Counted from the stretch's first letter, positions 35,158 to 44,319 are shown. The stretch is 64,000 nt of DNA from a bacterium (GCA_021372615.1 JAJFUB010000046.1:1-64000), one strand, 5' to 3'. The notes: generated by a model from the letters alone, not told the origin. Numbers and translations: made by a program.

Positions 35158-37083
35158 ATGTCTGTTGATCTACGACGTCTGCTGTTCGGCCGTCCCATCC
35201 CGACAGACGCAGCGCTGCATCAGCGCCTGCCCAAGCTCCTGGCCCTGCCGGTCTTTGCCTCGGACGCGATGTCCTCCAGTTGCTACGCGACTGAGGAGAT
35301 CCTGATCGTCCTGGGCCGCTACTTGCTGCCGGTGGTCGGCGCGATGGCGTTCGGCTACTCGATCCCCATTGCGCTGGGCATTGTTGGGCTGCTGGTCATC
35401 GTCACGATCTCATACCGGCAGACCGTGATGGCGTATCCTGGCGGCGGCGGCGCATACATCGTCGCTCGGGACAACCTCGGGGAGGCGCCGGCCCAGATTG
35501 CTGGGGCGGCGCTCCTGACGGACTACGTGCTGACGGTGGCCGTCAGCATCGCCGCCGGGGTCGCGGCCATCACCTCGGCCTTCCCCGCGCTGTTCCCGCA
35601 CCGCGTGGCGCTCTGCGTGGTGGCCATCGCCCTGATGACGCTCGTGAACCTGCGAGGCGTGAGGGAATCTGGGTGGTTCGCGGCGACGCCGGCCTACACC
35701 TACGTGGCCATCATGCTGCTGATGCTGGGGATGGGCGCCTACCACCTGCTGTGTTCTGGGCTACCCGTCATTACCGAGCACCCGGCACCCGTCGCGTCGT
35801 CCAGCACGCCGCTATCCACCTTCGCCTTCGCCTTCATCATCATGCATGCCTTCGCCAACGGCTGCGCTGCCATTACGGGTACGGAGGCGATCAGCAACGG
35901 CGTGACCGCGTTCCGGCCACCCGAGGCGCGCAACGCCGCGACGACGATGGCCTGGATGTCGGGCCTGCTGACGACCTTTTTCCTGGGACTGACAGTGCTG
36001 GCTCACGTCTATCGCATCACGCCACTGGAGCACGAGACGGTCATCTCCCAGGTGGGCCGCATCGTGTATGCCGGCGGACCGCTCTACTACGTCCTGCAGG
36101 CGGCGACAGCCGGCATCCTCATCCTGGCGGCCAACACGGCGTTCGCCGACTTCCCGCGTCTGGCGAACCTCCATGCCACGGACGGGTTCCTGCCGCGTCA
36201 GCTCACTCAATTGGGCGACCGCTTGGTCTTCCACAACGGGATCGTGGTCCTCGGGGGAATGGCCGCGCTGCTGTGCGTCGTCTTCCACGGCACCGTGGAC
36301 CGGCTGATCCCGCTGTACGCCATCGGCGTGTTCCTGTCCTTCACCCTATCCCAGTCAGGCATGGTGCGGCGGTGGTTCCGCCTGCGCGAGCCGCGTTGGC
36401 AGGTCAAGGCCTTGGTGAACGGCCTGGGCGCTCTCTGCTGCGCCGTCGTGATGCTGGTCTTCGCCACGACCAAGTTCCTGGACGGGGCGTGGATCGTGGT
36501 GCTCATGGTGCCGGCGATGGTCTTTGTGTTCTTCCGCATCCACCGGCACTACCAGGGCGTGGCCCGCGCCCTCTCACTGAACGGCGTGGGCGTGCCGCCG
36601 GCGCTCTCACGCCACCGGACAGTTGTCCTGGTCTCAGGCGTTCACCGCGGCATACTGCCTGCCTTGGCCTATGCGCGGGCCACAAGCCGGGATCCTGAGG
36701 CCGTGTACGTCGAGATGCAGCCCGGGCAGGCCGAGCCGGTGCGGAAGCAATGGACGAAGTGGGGGCAGGGCTTGCGCTTGACCGTGTTGGAGTCGCCCGT
36801 CCGTCAGCTCAAGCAGCCGATCATCGAGTACATCAGCCGGCTGCTCCGGGAGGAGAAGCTGGACCTGCTCACGGTGGTGATCCCCGAGTTCGTGGTCTGC
36901 CACCCGATCCACAGCATCCTGCACAACCAGACGGGCTGGCGGCTCAAGCTAGCCTTGCTGTACCAGCGAAGAGTCGTGGTGGTGAATGTGCCCTACCATT
37001 TGGGCGGAGCGGCCGAGGAGTGGCCGCCTGCCGCAGCGCCCGAGGACGACGGCTCCGTGGCGGAGCCGCCTGAGGAACCATGA
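35158..37083 (+). CDS. APC-superfamily permease, KimA-like (probable potassium importer)
   Basis: The 641-residue protein has about twelve transmembrane helices and a cytoplasmic C-terminal region of ~170 residues. The opening (RRLLFGRPIPTDAALHQRLPKLLALPVFASDAMSSSCYATEEIL) and YPGGGGAYIVARDNLG are characteristic of the KimA/YdaO branch of the APC superfamily. KimA is a high-affinity, c-di-AMP-regulated potassium importer in Bacillus subtilis; other relatives are annotated as amino-acid permeases. The three following genes end with KdpD/KdpE-like regulators, which supports potassium. AAGGTG lies 9 bases before ATG 35158. The start of a small ORF overlaps the stop as ATGA. Confidence 0.85.
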   Translation: MSVDLRRLLFGRPIPTDAALHQRLPKLLALPVFASDAMSSSCYATEEILIVLGRYLLPVVGAMAFGYSIPIALGIVGLLVIVTISYRQTVMAYPGGGGAYIVARDNLGEAPAQIAGAALLTDYVLTVAVSIAAGVAAITSAFPALFPHRVALCVVAIALMTLVNLRGVRESGWFAATPAYTYVAIMLLMLGMGAYHLLCSGLPVITEHPAPVASSSTPLSTFAFAFIIMHAFANGCAAITGTEAISNGVTAFRPPEARNAATTMAWMSGLLTTFFLGLTVLAHVYRITPLEHETVISQVGRIVYAGGPLYYVLQAATAGILILAANTAFADFPRLANLHATDGFLPRQLTQLGDRLVFHNGIVVLGGMAALLCVVFHGTVDRLIPLYAIGVFLSFTLSQSGMVRRWFRLREPRWQVKALVNGLGALCCAVVMLVFATTKFLDGAWIVVLMVPAMVFVFFRIHRHYQGVARALSLNGVGVPPALSRHRTVVLVSGVHRGILPALAYARATSRDPEAVYVEMQPGQAEPVRKQWTKWGQGLRLTVLESPVRQLKQPIIEYISRLLREEKLDLLTVVIPEFVVCHPIHSILHNQTGWRLKLALLYQRRVVVVNVPYHLGGAAEEWPPAAAPEDDGSVAEPPEEP

Positions 37084-37295
37084 TCGTCACTATCGTCGGT
37101 GGAGTTTGCTGGATCCTGTTGGCGGTCTACTGGGCTAGCGGCGCCTGGAGCACGGGCCTCTCGTTCTGGTTCGCGATGGCGTCTGAACAATGGCCTGAGA
37201 TCAGTGAGGACGCCATAGCGGGCGGTGTGTGCCTCGCTGTCACGGAAGGCTGCCAGGCGACGATCGCCCCCGCGGTGGCCACAAATGACCTATGA
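37080..37295 (+). CDS. Small membrane-associated ORF between permease and sensor kinase
   Basis: The 71-residue ORF overlaps the permease stop by four bases (ATGA) and ends one base before the ATG of the kinase. A hydrophobic N-terminal segment (IVTIVGGVCWILLAVYWASG) could span the membrane. The rest (WPEISEDAIAGGVCLAVTEGCQ) resembles nothing I recognise. The tight packing argues for translation; the lack of a recognised family argues for caution. It could be a small permease-associated subunit like KdpF, or simply read-through coupling. Confidence 0.4.
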   Translation: MIVTIVGGVCWILLAVYWASGAWSTGLSFWFAMASEQWPEISEDAIAGGVCLAVTEGCQATIAPAVATNDL

Positions 37296-38444
37296 ATGTT
37301 GGGACCCGTCGACTACAATACCGCCATGGCGCCAGACCGACTGAGCGACCACCCACCCGATCGGGAGCGGCCATGTGGGTGCGATGGACTGCGCGGGTAC
37401 CTGTACGCGACCGCGCTGGTCGCCGCCGCCACCGCCCTAGGTCTTCCCATCCGCCGCCTGATCGAGCCTACGAACATCGTGATGCTCTACTTGGCGGGCG
37501 TCCTGATCGCGGGCCTGTACCTGGGACGGGGGGCCGCACTGCTGGCCTCCGTCCTTGGCACCCTCGCCTTCGACTTCTTCATGGTGCCGCCGTACTTGAC
37601 CTTGGCTGTGCACGCCACAGAGTACCTGGTCACCTTCGCCGGCCTGCTGATCACCAGCCTGGTGACCAGCTCCCTGGTGGCGCGTGTGCGCGAGCAGGCG
37701 GCGGTGGTCAAGCAAGTGGAGCTGCTCAGAGCCACCGATCAGTTGCAGACGGCGCTGCTGGATTCGCTGTCACACGACCTGCGAACCCCCCTGGCGACGA
37801 TCACGGGGGTGCTGAGCGGCCTGCGGCAGTGGGCCGAACGCCGCGACCAGATGCTCGCGGCGAGTGAGGCGGAGCTTCTGGACACGGCGCTGGAGGAAGC
37901 GCAGCGACTGAACCACCTGGTGGGCAACTTGCTGGACATGACGCGGCTGCGGGCAGGCGCGCTGCGCCTGCGCAGGGAGCCGACGGACACTCAGGATCTG
38001 ATCGGGGCGGCGCTCGCCCAGATGGGCCGGCGACTGGGCGACCGGCTGGTCGAGGTTAGCCTTGCGCCGGACTTGCCCCTCGTGCCTCTGGATTTCGTGC
38101 TCATGGTCCAGGTGCTGGTGAACCTGCTCGACAACGCAGTCCAGCACTCGCCGGCGGGGGCAGCCGTGGTCGTCGCCGCGCAGATCGTCCGCGAGGAGCT
38201 TGAGGTGACGGTGCGGGACCGCGGACCGGGCATTCCCGCTGCTGACCTGGAGCGGGTGTTCGAGAGGTTCCGCCGGCAGTCGGGGCCACAGCGTACGGGG
38301 GGCGTCGGGCTAGGGCTGGCCATTAGCCGCGGGATCGTCACCGCTCACGGTGGCACCATCCGCGCCGGCAACAGCCCTGCGGGGGGAGCCATCCTGACCA
38401 TCCGGCTGCCGCTGGCCGGCGGAGACGAGGCCCCCCATGAGTAA
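37296..38444 (+). CDS. KdpD-like sensor histidine kinase, short form
   Basis: The protein has 382 residues. Residues ~35-125 are the four-helix DUF4118 membrane domain of KdpD (NIVMLYLAGVLIAGLYLGRG...FDFFMVPPYLTL). This is followed by a HisKA helix with the phospho-acceptor His160 (SHDLRTPLATITG) and a HATPase domain (NLLDNAVQHSPAG, GPGIP, GVGLGLAISRGIV). Full KdpD is about 900 residues; the N-terminal KdpD/UspA sensor half and the GAF domain are missing. ATG 37296 directly follows the preceding stop (TGAATG); ATG 37326 is the alternative. It overlaps the response regulator by 8 bases. It probably senses turgor or potassium and phosphorylates the KdpE-like partner. Confidence 0.88.
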   Translation: MLGPVDYNTAMAPDRLSDHPPDRERPCGCDGLRGYLYATALVAAATALGLPIRRLIEPTNIVMLYLAGVLIAGLYLGRGAALLASVLGTLAFDFFMVPPYLTLAVHATEYLVTFAGLLITSLVTSSLVARVREQAAVVKQVELLRATDQLQTALLDSLSHDLRTPLATITGVLSGLRQWAERRDQMLAASEAELLDTALEEAQRLNHLVGNLLDMTRLRAGALRLRREPTDTQDLIGAALAQMGRRLGDRLVEVSLAPDLPLVPLDFVLMVQVLVNLLDNAVQHSPAGAAVVVAAQIVREELEVTVRDRGPGIPAADLERVFERFRRQSGPQRTGGVGLGLAISRGIVTAHGGTIRAGNSPAGGAILTIRLPLAGGDEAPHE

Positions 38445-39132
38445 GGCGGCCCCCCGCATTCTGGTCGTTGATGATGAGAAAGCCATTCGGCACTTCCTCA
38501 ACGCCACGTTAACGGCCGAAGGCTACCAGGTATACGAGGCGCCGAACGGGCACGAGGCCCTCGATGCCGTCCCGGCCGTGCGGCCGGACGCGGTCGTGCT
38601 AGACCTTGGGCTGCCGGATCTGGAGGGCCACGAGGTCATCACGCGCCTGCGTGAGTGGTCGGCGGTGCCGATCGTTGTCCTCTCGGTCAGGGAGCATGAA
38701 GGCGAGAAGATCAGGGCACTGGATGCGGGGGCGGATGACTACTTGACCAAGCCCTTCGGCGTCGGGGAGCTGCTGGCACGGCTGCGGGCCGCGATGCGTA
38801 GGGCGGCGCGGCCAGACGGGGAGCCGGTCTATGAGGTCGAGGGACTCCGCGTGGACCTTGAGCGCCGGCTCGTCTCCCTCGGAGGGCACGAACTGTCCCT
38901 GACGCCCACCGAGTACGAACTGCTGCGGGCCCTGGCCCTGCACGCCGGGAAGGTGCTGACCCACGGCCAACTCCTCAAGCAGGTCTGGGGGGCAAGCTAT
39001 GACCCCGAAGCCCACCTGCTGCGCGTCAACATCAGCAACCTGCGCCGCAAGCTGGAGCCGGACCCGACGCGCCCGCGGTACATCCTGACGGAGCCCGGCG
39101 TGGGGTACCGCCTGGCGGCGCCACCGGGGTAG
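38437..39132 (+). CDS. KdpE-like response regulator, OmpR family
   Basis: The 231-residue regulator has a receiver domain with acidic pocket Asp12-Asp13, phospho-acceptor Asp56 (VVLDLGLPD), and the conserved Lys in LTKPFG. A winged-helix OmpR/PhoB DNA-binding domain follows (LTPTEYELLRALALHAGKVLTHGQLL, ...HLLRVNISNLRRKLEPDP). The length and LTPTEYELL pattern fit KdpE. It overlaps the kinase gene by 8 bases, so the two are made together. The likely target is its own operon with the KimA-like permease, since no kdpFABC genes are in the window; this is inferred from context. Confidence 0.9.
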   Translation: MSKAAPRILVVDDEKAIRHFLNATLTAEGYQVYEAPNGHEALDAVPAVRPDAVVLDLGLPDLEGHEVITRLREWSAVPIVVLSVREHEGEKIRALDAGADDYLTKPFGVGELLARLRAAMRRAARPDGEPVYEVEGLRVDLERRLVSLGGHELSLTPTEYELLRALALHAGKVLTHGQLLKQVWGASYDPEAHLLRVNISNLRRKLEPDPTRPRYILTEPGVGYRLAAPPG

Positions 39133-39190
39133 CTGGGGCTTGAGCACGGAGCGGGGGCAGGTCCGCGTGGCCGCACCCCCCAGTAGCCGG

Positions 39191-40855
39191 TTAGGCCCGC
39201 CACACCTGCTTGCCACCCACGTAAGTCGCGACTACCTTCAGGTCGTGGAGACTGTTCTCGTTGGCCTGCCGCAGGTCGTTGTCCCACACCGCGAAGTCGG
39301 CGACCTTCCCCTGCGTGATGCTGCCCATGTCCCCCTCGTCGAACGCCGCGTACGCCGCGGTCAGGGTGTGGGCCTCCAGCGCCTCCATGAAGGTGAGCCG
39401 CTCCGACGGGTCGAGGCGGATGTTCCCGGGCGGGTCGCGGCGGACCGCCGGGATGATGCTGTCCATCGGCAGGTGCGTCGGCGAGGCGCACACATCAGCC
39501 CCGAAGCAGATCGCTACCCCCGCCTCGCGGAAGCTGCCCAGCGGTACCATCTTCGCCACCGGCTCGGGTCCCAGCTTGCGCACCAGGTCCGCCGCGCGCA
39601 TGTCGATCCACGCCGGCTGCGTGCACACGGGTACCCCCATGGCGGCCGTCCGGTCAATGCTCTCCTGCCGGTAGAACATGTAGTGCTCAATGCGGTGCCG
39701 ACGGTCGCGGACGGCCCGGCCCCCTCCGGCGGCCTTGCTGAACGCCTCAAGGGTCAGGTCCACCCCGCGATCCCCCGCGGCGTGGACATCCACCTGCCAG
39801 TCGCCCCGGTGGATGGTCGAGACGATGGCCTGGAACTGGTCCGCCGGGTGCATCGGCATGTTGATCTGCTGGTGCTGGGGCAGCACCTTGTACATCAGCG
39901 GGTAGCCGTCCACCGCCAGCTTGACCCCCTGCACCCGCACCAGCGGCCCCTCATAACGCTTCAGGCGTTGCACCATCTGCTGGCAGTGCTGCAGGTTGGC
40001 CACATACGGGTACAGCCGCAGGCGCAGCGGCAGCTCCCCCTGCCGCTCAGCGGTGACGTACGCGATGTTCGAGCGCTGGTTGGCGAAGTTGTCGTGGACG
40101 CACGTGACGCCCTGCTCGATGAACCGCTGCGCGCCCCACAGCACAGCCCGGTACTCCTCCTCGGGTGTCATCGTGGGCTGGTAGACGGCGTAGATGGCCG
40201 GGTAGTGCAGCAGGCGACCATCGGGTACGCCCTGGCGGTCCCGCAGGAACTTGCCGCCATAGGGGTCCTGGGCCTGGGGCGAGAAGAGGTCGGCCTCCTG
40301 GAGTGCCAGCGTGTTCGCCACACCGTACTGGCCGGTCCAGTGGATCAGCAAGGCGGGGTTGTTGGGGGTCGCGGGGTCAACCTCCCAGCGGCAGGGGAAG
40401 CGCTCCTCGTCGAACTCGTTGAACCCGCGGGCAACGATCCAGGCGCCGCGCGGCAGCTTCTCTGCGGCGGCCGCGAGCACGCGCCGCAGGCTGTCGAAGT
40501 CATGCACCTGCGGCGGCCGGATCTTGGCGAAGAACAGCTCCATGTGCCCGAAGGCGCTCAGGTGGCTGTGGGCGTCTATGAGGCCGGGCGTGAGTGTCCG
40601 CCCCCCGAGGTCAACCATCTGGGTCCCGCGGTCGCAGACCGCCTGCACCTGAGCCTGGCTGCCGACCAGGATGACCCGTCCGGCCCGCACGGCCACCGCC
40701 TCGGCGACTGGCTGGGCCGAGTCCATGGTGACGACCGGGCCGCCATAGAAGGCCAGATCAGCGTTCCGCCGGGCCTGTGCGGCAGCCTCGGGGGAGCGCG
40801 CGACCACTCCCCCCAGCGTCAGTGTGGATAGCCAGACGAAGTCTCGACGGTCCAT
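39191..40855 (-). CDS. Amidohydrolase family protein (YtcJ-type), Tat-like leader
   Basis: The 554-residue metal-dependent hydrolase has a start (MDRRDFVWLSTLTLGG) that resembles a twin-arginine leader, so it may be exported folded. Metal ligands are visible: DAHSHL (His96, His98), VHAAGDRG, RHRIEH and the late GADVC Asp. The C-terminal EALEAHTLTAAYAAFDEGDMGSITQGKVADFAVWD is the usual closing part of amidohydrolase_3 proteins. Relatives hydrolyse N-substituted formamides and other amides; the substrate is unknown. GGAGG lies about 8 bases upstream. It stands downstream of the third UroD-like gene. Confidence 0.88.
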   Translation of the reverse strand: MDRRDFVWLSTLTLGGVVARSPEAAAQARRNADLAFYGGPVVTMDSAQPVAEAVAVRAGRVILVGSQAQVQAVCDRGTQMVDLGGRTLTPGLIDAHSHLSAFGHMELFFAKIRPPQVHDFDSLRRVLAAAAEKLPRGAWIVARGFNEFDEERFPCRWEVDPATPNNPALLIHWTGQYGVANTLALQEADLFSPQAQDPYGGKFLRDRQGVPDGRLLHYPAIYAVYQPTMTPEEEYRAVLWGAQRFIEQGVTCVHDNFANQRSNIAYVTAERQGELPLRLRLYPYVANLQHCQQMVQRLKRYEGPLVRVQGVKLAVDGYPLMYKVLPQHQQINMPMHPADQFQAIVSTIHRGDWQVDVHAAGDRGVDLTLEAFSKAAGGGRAVRDRRHRIEHYMFYRQESIDRTAAMGVPVCTQPAWIDMRAADLVRKLGPEPVAKMVPLGSFREAGVAICFGADVCASPTHLPMDSIIPAVRRDPPGNIRLDPSERLTFMEALEAHTLTAAYAAFDEGDMGSITQGKVADFAVWDNDLRQANENSLHDLKVVATYVGGKQVWRA

Positions 40856-40941
40856 GGGGGCGCCTCCGTCCGCAACGCGATCTGGTCGGCACGGGCGACG
40901 GGTAAGGCCAGGATGAACCGGGGGAAACGGGAGCAGTCAGT

Positions 40942-41973
40942 CTAGCGCTGCTGGATGAGATCCCACACCTTGCGGGCCGAGTCGGCCATGGTGTGTAGGT
41001 TCGGGGCCTTGGCTTCGCGGGGGACGCACTCGCCGGAGTTCAGGATCATCCCCCCACGCCCCATGAGCCGCACCTGGCGGTCCGTCTCAGCCGCCACCTG
41101 TGAGGCCGACCCAAGCTGCAACAGGGCGATGGGGTCTACGTTGCCCAGGGTGCAGATCTTGCCGCCGAACTCGTCGGCCACGACCGCGCGGTCAATGCCG
41201 GGGCCCGTGCTCAGGGCGCTGGGCTCTGTCAGCGCCTGCAGGCGCAGGCCCGGGAGCTGCTCCTCGCTGTTGTGCAGGAACACGAAGGCTCCCGCCTGCT
41301 TGAGCGCCTCACAGACGCGCTTGCACGGTTCCAGGGCCCACTGCTCGAACTGCCCCGGCGAGATCAGGTGCATGGAGGCGTTGCAGTCCCCATACCAGAT
41401 GGCATGGGCTCCCGCCTTGACCTGCGCCAGCCCCCACGAGATGGCCTGCTCCTCGGCGAACTTCAGGGCGTCCCTGAAGAGCCGCGGGTTGTCCATCATC
41501 ACCAGGAACGACTCTTGCATCCCGAAGATGAGCGTCACCGCCGAGAAGGGCGCCGCCACCCGCCCGGTGATGCATGTCTGGTCGCCCCGGGCCTCGCGCA
41601 GCCCGGCAATCGCTTCCAGCAGCAGCGGCATGCGGGCAGAGGTCCGCGGGTTGGGGACCTTCAAGGCGTTCAATTGCTTGCGGGTGAAGGGGAGATAGTC
41701 GGCGGTGGCGGGGACGATGTTCTCCCCGGCGGCCACGCCGACGCCCAGTGGCTCGAACTCCAGCGTGTCGTCCAGGTGCAGCCAGCTCCAGTCCCAGCCG
41801 AACTTCCCGATGGCGTTCAGTTGGCACTGCACCACCGTCTCGGCGTCCTGGATGTACTGGCTGTACGTCAGACCGCTGTAACGAGCGTCAAACTCCTGGC
41901 TGAGGCAGAACACGGGAAGATTGTCAGGGACCTGCAACTCCACACAGGCACGGATGTTCTCGATCGTGGTCAT
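40942..41973 (-). CDS. Uroporphyrinogen decarboxylase-family methyltransferase-like protein
   Basis: The 343-residue UroD-superfamily barrel is closest to the MtaA/CmuA pattern: ITGRVAAPFSAVTLIFGMQ (~135-152), GAHAIWYGDCNASMHLISPGQFEQW, CTLGNVDPIALLQLGSASQVAAE and GGMILNSGECVPREAKAPNL. The metal site is partial: His234 is present but the next ligand is Ser (H-N-S236 in place of H-x-C), while the C-terminal Cys316 is kept. No cobamide-binding protein is nearby. The ribosome site is weak. A 155-base gap with palindromic repeats separates it from ddl. Its function is unknown. Confidence 0.82.
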   Translation of the reverse strand: MTTIENIRACVELQVPDNLPVFCLSQEFDARYSGLTYSQYIQDAETVVQCQLNAIGKFGWDWSWLHLDDTLEFEPLGVGVAAGENIVPATADYLPFTRKQLNALKVPNPRTSARMPLLLEAIAGLREARGDQTCITGRVAAPFSAVTLIFGMQESFLVMMDNPRLFRDALKFAEEQAISWGLAQVKAGAHAIWYGDCNASMHLISPGQFEQWALEPCKRVCEALKQAGAFVFLHNSEEQLPGLRLQALTEPSALSTGPGIDRAVVADEFGGKICTLGNVDPIALLQLGSASQVAAETDRQVRLMGRGGMILNSGECVPREAKAPNLHTMADSARKVWDLIQQR

Positions 41974-42045
41974 CAGGAGTTTCTCTTTCAGGAGTTGAAG
42001 GAGGTTTCGACAGGAACACCGGGATTCCTGCCTGGCGACAGCGCC

Positions 42046-42129
42046 TGTAGGGCCTAGAGATCGCTCGCGATCTCAGGGGCTCATACCCCGCCGGGCCGTC
42101 CGCGTGGGACCGGACATCCTGGACGGCCC
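42046..42129. repeat. Cluster of palindromes downstream of ddl
   Basis: The cluster contains GAGATCGC-TC-GCGATCTC (42057-42074), a degenerate family-D core GGGG-CTCATA-CCCC (42076-42089), and GGGCCGTCC (42093-42101) / GGACGGCCC (42121-42129). The last touches the ddl stop and may also help terminate ddl transcription. Confidence 0.65.
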
Positions 42130-43079
42130 TACCGCCGGCGCGCCAGGGCGCTCTGCAGGATCTCCAGCACCAACTCGTCGTACGTCATGCCGGCCGCGAA
42201 GGCCTCATGGGGGACATCGGAGGTCTCGGTCATCCCGGGGCAGCTATTCACTTCGTGGAACCACAGCTTGCCGGCTTCATCCAGGTGCATGTCGCAGCGG
42301 CTGATGCCGTGGCAGCACAGCTCGGTATGGGCCAGCAGTGCCAACTCTTGCGCGGCGGCAGCGGCTTCGAGCGAGATCCGCGCCGGGCAGACCAGGTCGG
42401 TCAGGCCCTTGGTGTACTTGGCCTCGTAGTCGTAGAACTCGTTGTGCGGCACGAGTTCGAGGACCGGCAGGGCCCGCAGCGTCTTCCCGCAGCCCAGTAC
42501 GCCCACCGTCAACTCCGTCCCCTCGACGTACCGGTCCACCAGCACATCGCCATACTGCCCCGCCAGGCTCTCCAACTCGCGCGCCACGGTGGCCTCCTCG
42601 CGGCAGATCGTGACCCCCAGGCTGCTACCGTCGTCATTGGGCTTGGTGACGCACGGCAGGCCGATCTCGGCAAGCACCCGCCCCAGCCACTCGGGGGCGA
42701 ACCGGCCGCGCAGGTACAGGAACGGTGGCGTGGCCACGCCCAGCGCCTGCATGATGCGCTTGGACTGGACCTTGTTCATCGTCAGCGCGCAGCCCAGCAT
42801 CCCGGAGCCGGTGTACGGCAGGCCCATCAGCTCCAGCGCCGCCTGGATCGTGCCGTCCTCGCCATCGCCGCCGTGGAGGGCGTTGAAGACCACCTCGGCG
42901 CCCGAGTCGCGCAGCGGATTGAACAGGCCCTCGGCGGGGTCGAGGAGGATCGCGCTGAAGCCCTGCCGCCCCAGGGCGTCGGCGATGCCCTGCCCGGTGC
43001 GTAGCGACACCTCCCGCTCGCCGGTCTTGCCGCCGGCCAGTACGGCTATGCGCTTGCTGCGAAGTTGTGCGAGGTCCAT
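42129..43079 (-). CDS. ddl: D-alanine--D-alanine ligase
   Basis: The 316-residue ATP-grasp ligase joins two D-alanines for peptidoglycan precursor synthesis in the cytoplasm. Visible motifs are IAVLAGGKTGEREVSLRTG (N-terminal), NALHGGDGEDGTIQ, the ATP-grasp PYTGSG and CVTKPNDDGSSLGV loops, and the C-terminal FHEVNSCPGMTETS, a variant of the usual NTxPGMT with Ser-Cys. The length is normal for the family. It starts 4 bases after the stop of the upstream secreted-protein gene, so it probably belongs to a transcript from the HD-GYP gene downwards. Confidence 0.95.
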   Translation of the reverse strand: MDLAQLRSKRIAVLAGGKTGEREVSLRTGQGIADALGRQGFSAILLDPAEGLFNPLRDSGAEVVFNALHGGDGEDGTIQAALELMGLPYTGSGMLGCALTMNKVQSKRIMQALGVATPPFLYLRGRFAPEWLGRVLAEIGLPCVTKPNDDGSSLGVTICREEATVARELESLAGQYGDVLVDRYVEGTELTVGVLGCGKTLRALPVLELVPHNEFYDYEAKYTKGLTDLVCPARISLEAAAAAQELALLAHTELCCHGISRCDMHLDEAGKLWFHEVNSCPGMTETSDVPHEAFAAGMTYDELVLEILQSALARRR

Positions 43080-43083
43080 GGGT

Positions 43084-44319
43084 TCACTGTCCTGGTTCGT
43101 TAGCCAGCGGCACAGGCCGCAGGTCCTTGTCTAGCTGCGCCGTCAGGGCGATGCTGACCGTGCGGATCTCGCCGGGGCGAAGCGCCACCGGCTGCGGGCC
43201 GTGGGCCAAGCGCAGGTTGCTCACGCCGTAGAACCCGATGCGGTCGCCCTCGGAGCGACTGCCGGGGGACGGCGCGGCCGCTTCAGCGCCTCTGACACTC
43301 ACGGCACTCAGATAGTATGCGCCGGCGCCCAGCGCCAGCGCGAAGTGGCCACCGGCGGTGGCGGCGGTGTCCACCAGCCCGGCGAAACGCGCGTCGGCGC
43401 AGGCGTTGACCACCACTCCCGACCCGGCGGGCACGTTGGCGACAGAGCCGATCAGCACCGCCGGGAGCGTCTCCAGCGCCACCTGCGGCCCGGTGGCCGT
43501 GTCGTCCAGGCTGCGCAAGAGCCCCGTGCCACTGACACGCCACTGCAGCGCCAGTGCCAGGTCGGCGACGTCATCGGCGATCTCGGTAGTCGGGAACTCC
43601 GCGCCCTGCTCGGGCCGGTAGCCATGGACGGCGAACAGGTCGCCCGGATCGAGCCCCTCCGTCTCGTTCGCATCCTCGGCGGCAAACACGTAGTACTTGC
43701 CGGCCGGGACGACGACGCTGAAACTGCCGTCGGCCCCCGGCAGCGCCGCCCGGGAGAAGCTGCCGTCGGCGGCGACCATGTAGCACACCCGCAGTCTGCC
43801 CGACCCGCCCGTGACCACGCCCGCCACCCGGCAGTTCTTGACCACGGGGGGCGCCTCCAGCGGCGGCAGCTTCACGCTTGTCGGCGCCAGCTTCCCCTCC
43901 GCCAGCATCGTCAGGGAGATCGCCATCCTGACCACGGCCGGCGGGGCCCCCTCCTTCACCTCCAGCGGCTCCGGCTGCTGGGTGTTGGGGTCCTCGACGC
44001 CATAGAAGCCCAGCCCGTCGCCGGCGTTGAGCTGGCCATCGTTGTTCAGGTCCACAATCGCCGTCAGGTAGTATGTGCCTGGCGCCAGGGCTACGACGAC
44101 TCTGCCCTCGGCCCCGGTGCTGGGGAACGCCTCGACGAGGTCGCGCCGCGTCTTGTCGCGGAAGACCCGCACCTGCGCACGGCCCAGGTCATGGTCCGGC
44201 CAGTACAGCCCCACCACGACCACGCACTGCGCCGGGGCGGCCGGCTGGCCCTGCGCCAGCATCGGCAGGGCACAGGCCAGGACAGAGAGTGGGAGGCAGA
44301 GTCGGGTAGCCATGTTCAT
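43084..44319 (-). CDS. Secreted repeat protein with EF-hand-like D-x-N-x-D-G modules
   Basis: The 411-residue precursor has a signal peptide (RLCLPLSVLACALPMLAQG). The mature protein contains repeated beta-sandwich units, each with a tyrosine-rich strand (TYYLTAIVD, KYYVFAAED, AYYLSAVSV) followed by a calcium-loop-like segment and GFYGV: DLNNDGQLNAGDGLGFYGV, DANETEGLDPGDLFAVHGY, and SRSEGDRIGFYGV. The first matches an EF-hand or dockerin-type D-x-N-x-D-G loop; the third is degenerate. The pattern is related to DUF2141/carboxypeptidase-regulatory-like domains. It is likely periplasmic or extracellular; its function is unknown. It sits between a transglutaminase-like gene and ddl. Confidence 0.6.
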   Translation of the reverse strand: MNMATRLCLPLSVLACALPMLAQGQPAAPAQCVVVVGLYWPDHDLGRAQVRVFRDKTRRDLVEAFPSTGAEGRVVVALAPGTYYLTAIVDLNNDGQLNAGDGLGFYGVEDPNTQQPEPLEVKEGAPPAVVRMAISLTMLAEGKLAPTSVKLPPLEAPPVVKNCRVAGVVTGGSGRLRVCYMVAADGSFSRAALPGADGSFSVVVPAGKYYVFAAEDANETEGLDPGDLFAVHGYRPEQGAEFPTTEIADDVADLALALQWRVSGTGLLRSLDDTATGPQVALETLPAVLIGSVANVPAGSGVVVNACADARFAGLVDTAATAGGHFALALGAGAYYLSAVSVRGAEAAAPSPGSRSEGDRIGFYGVSNLRLAHGPQPVALRPGEIRTVSIALTAQLDKDLRPVPLANEPGQ

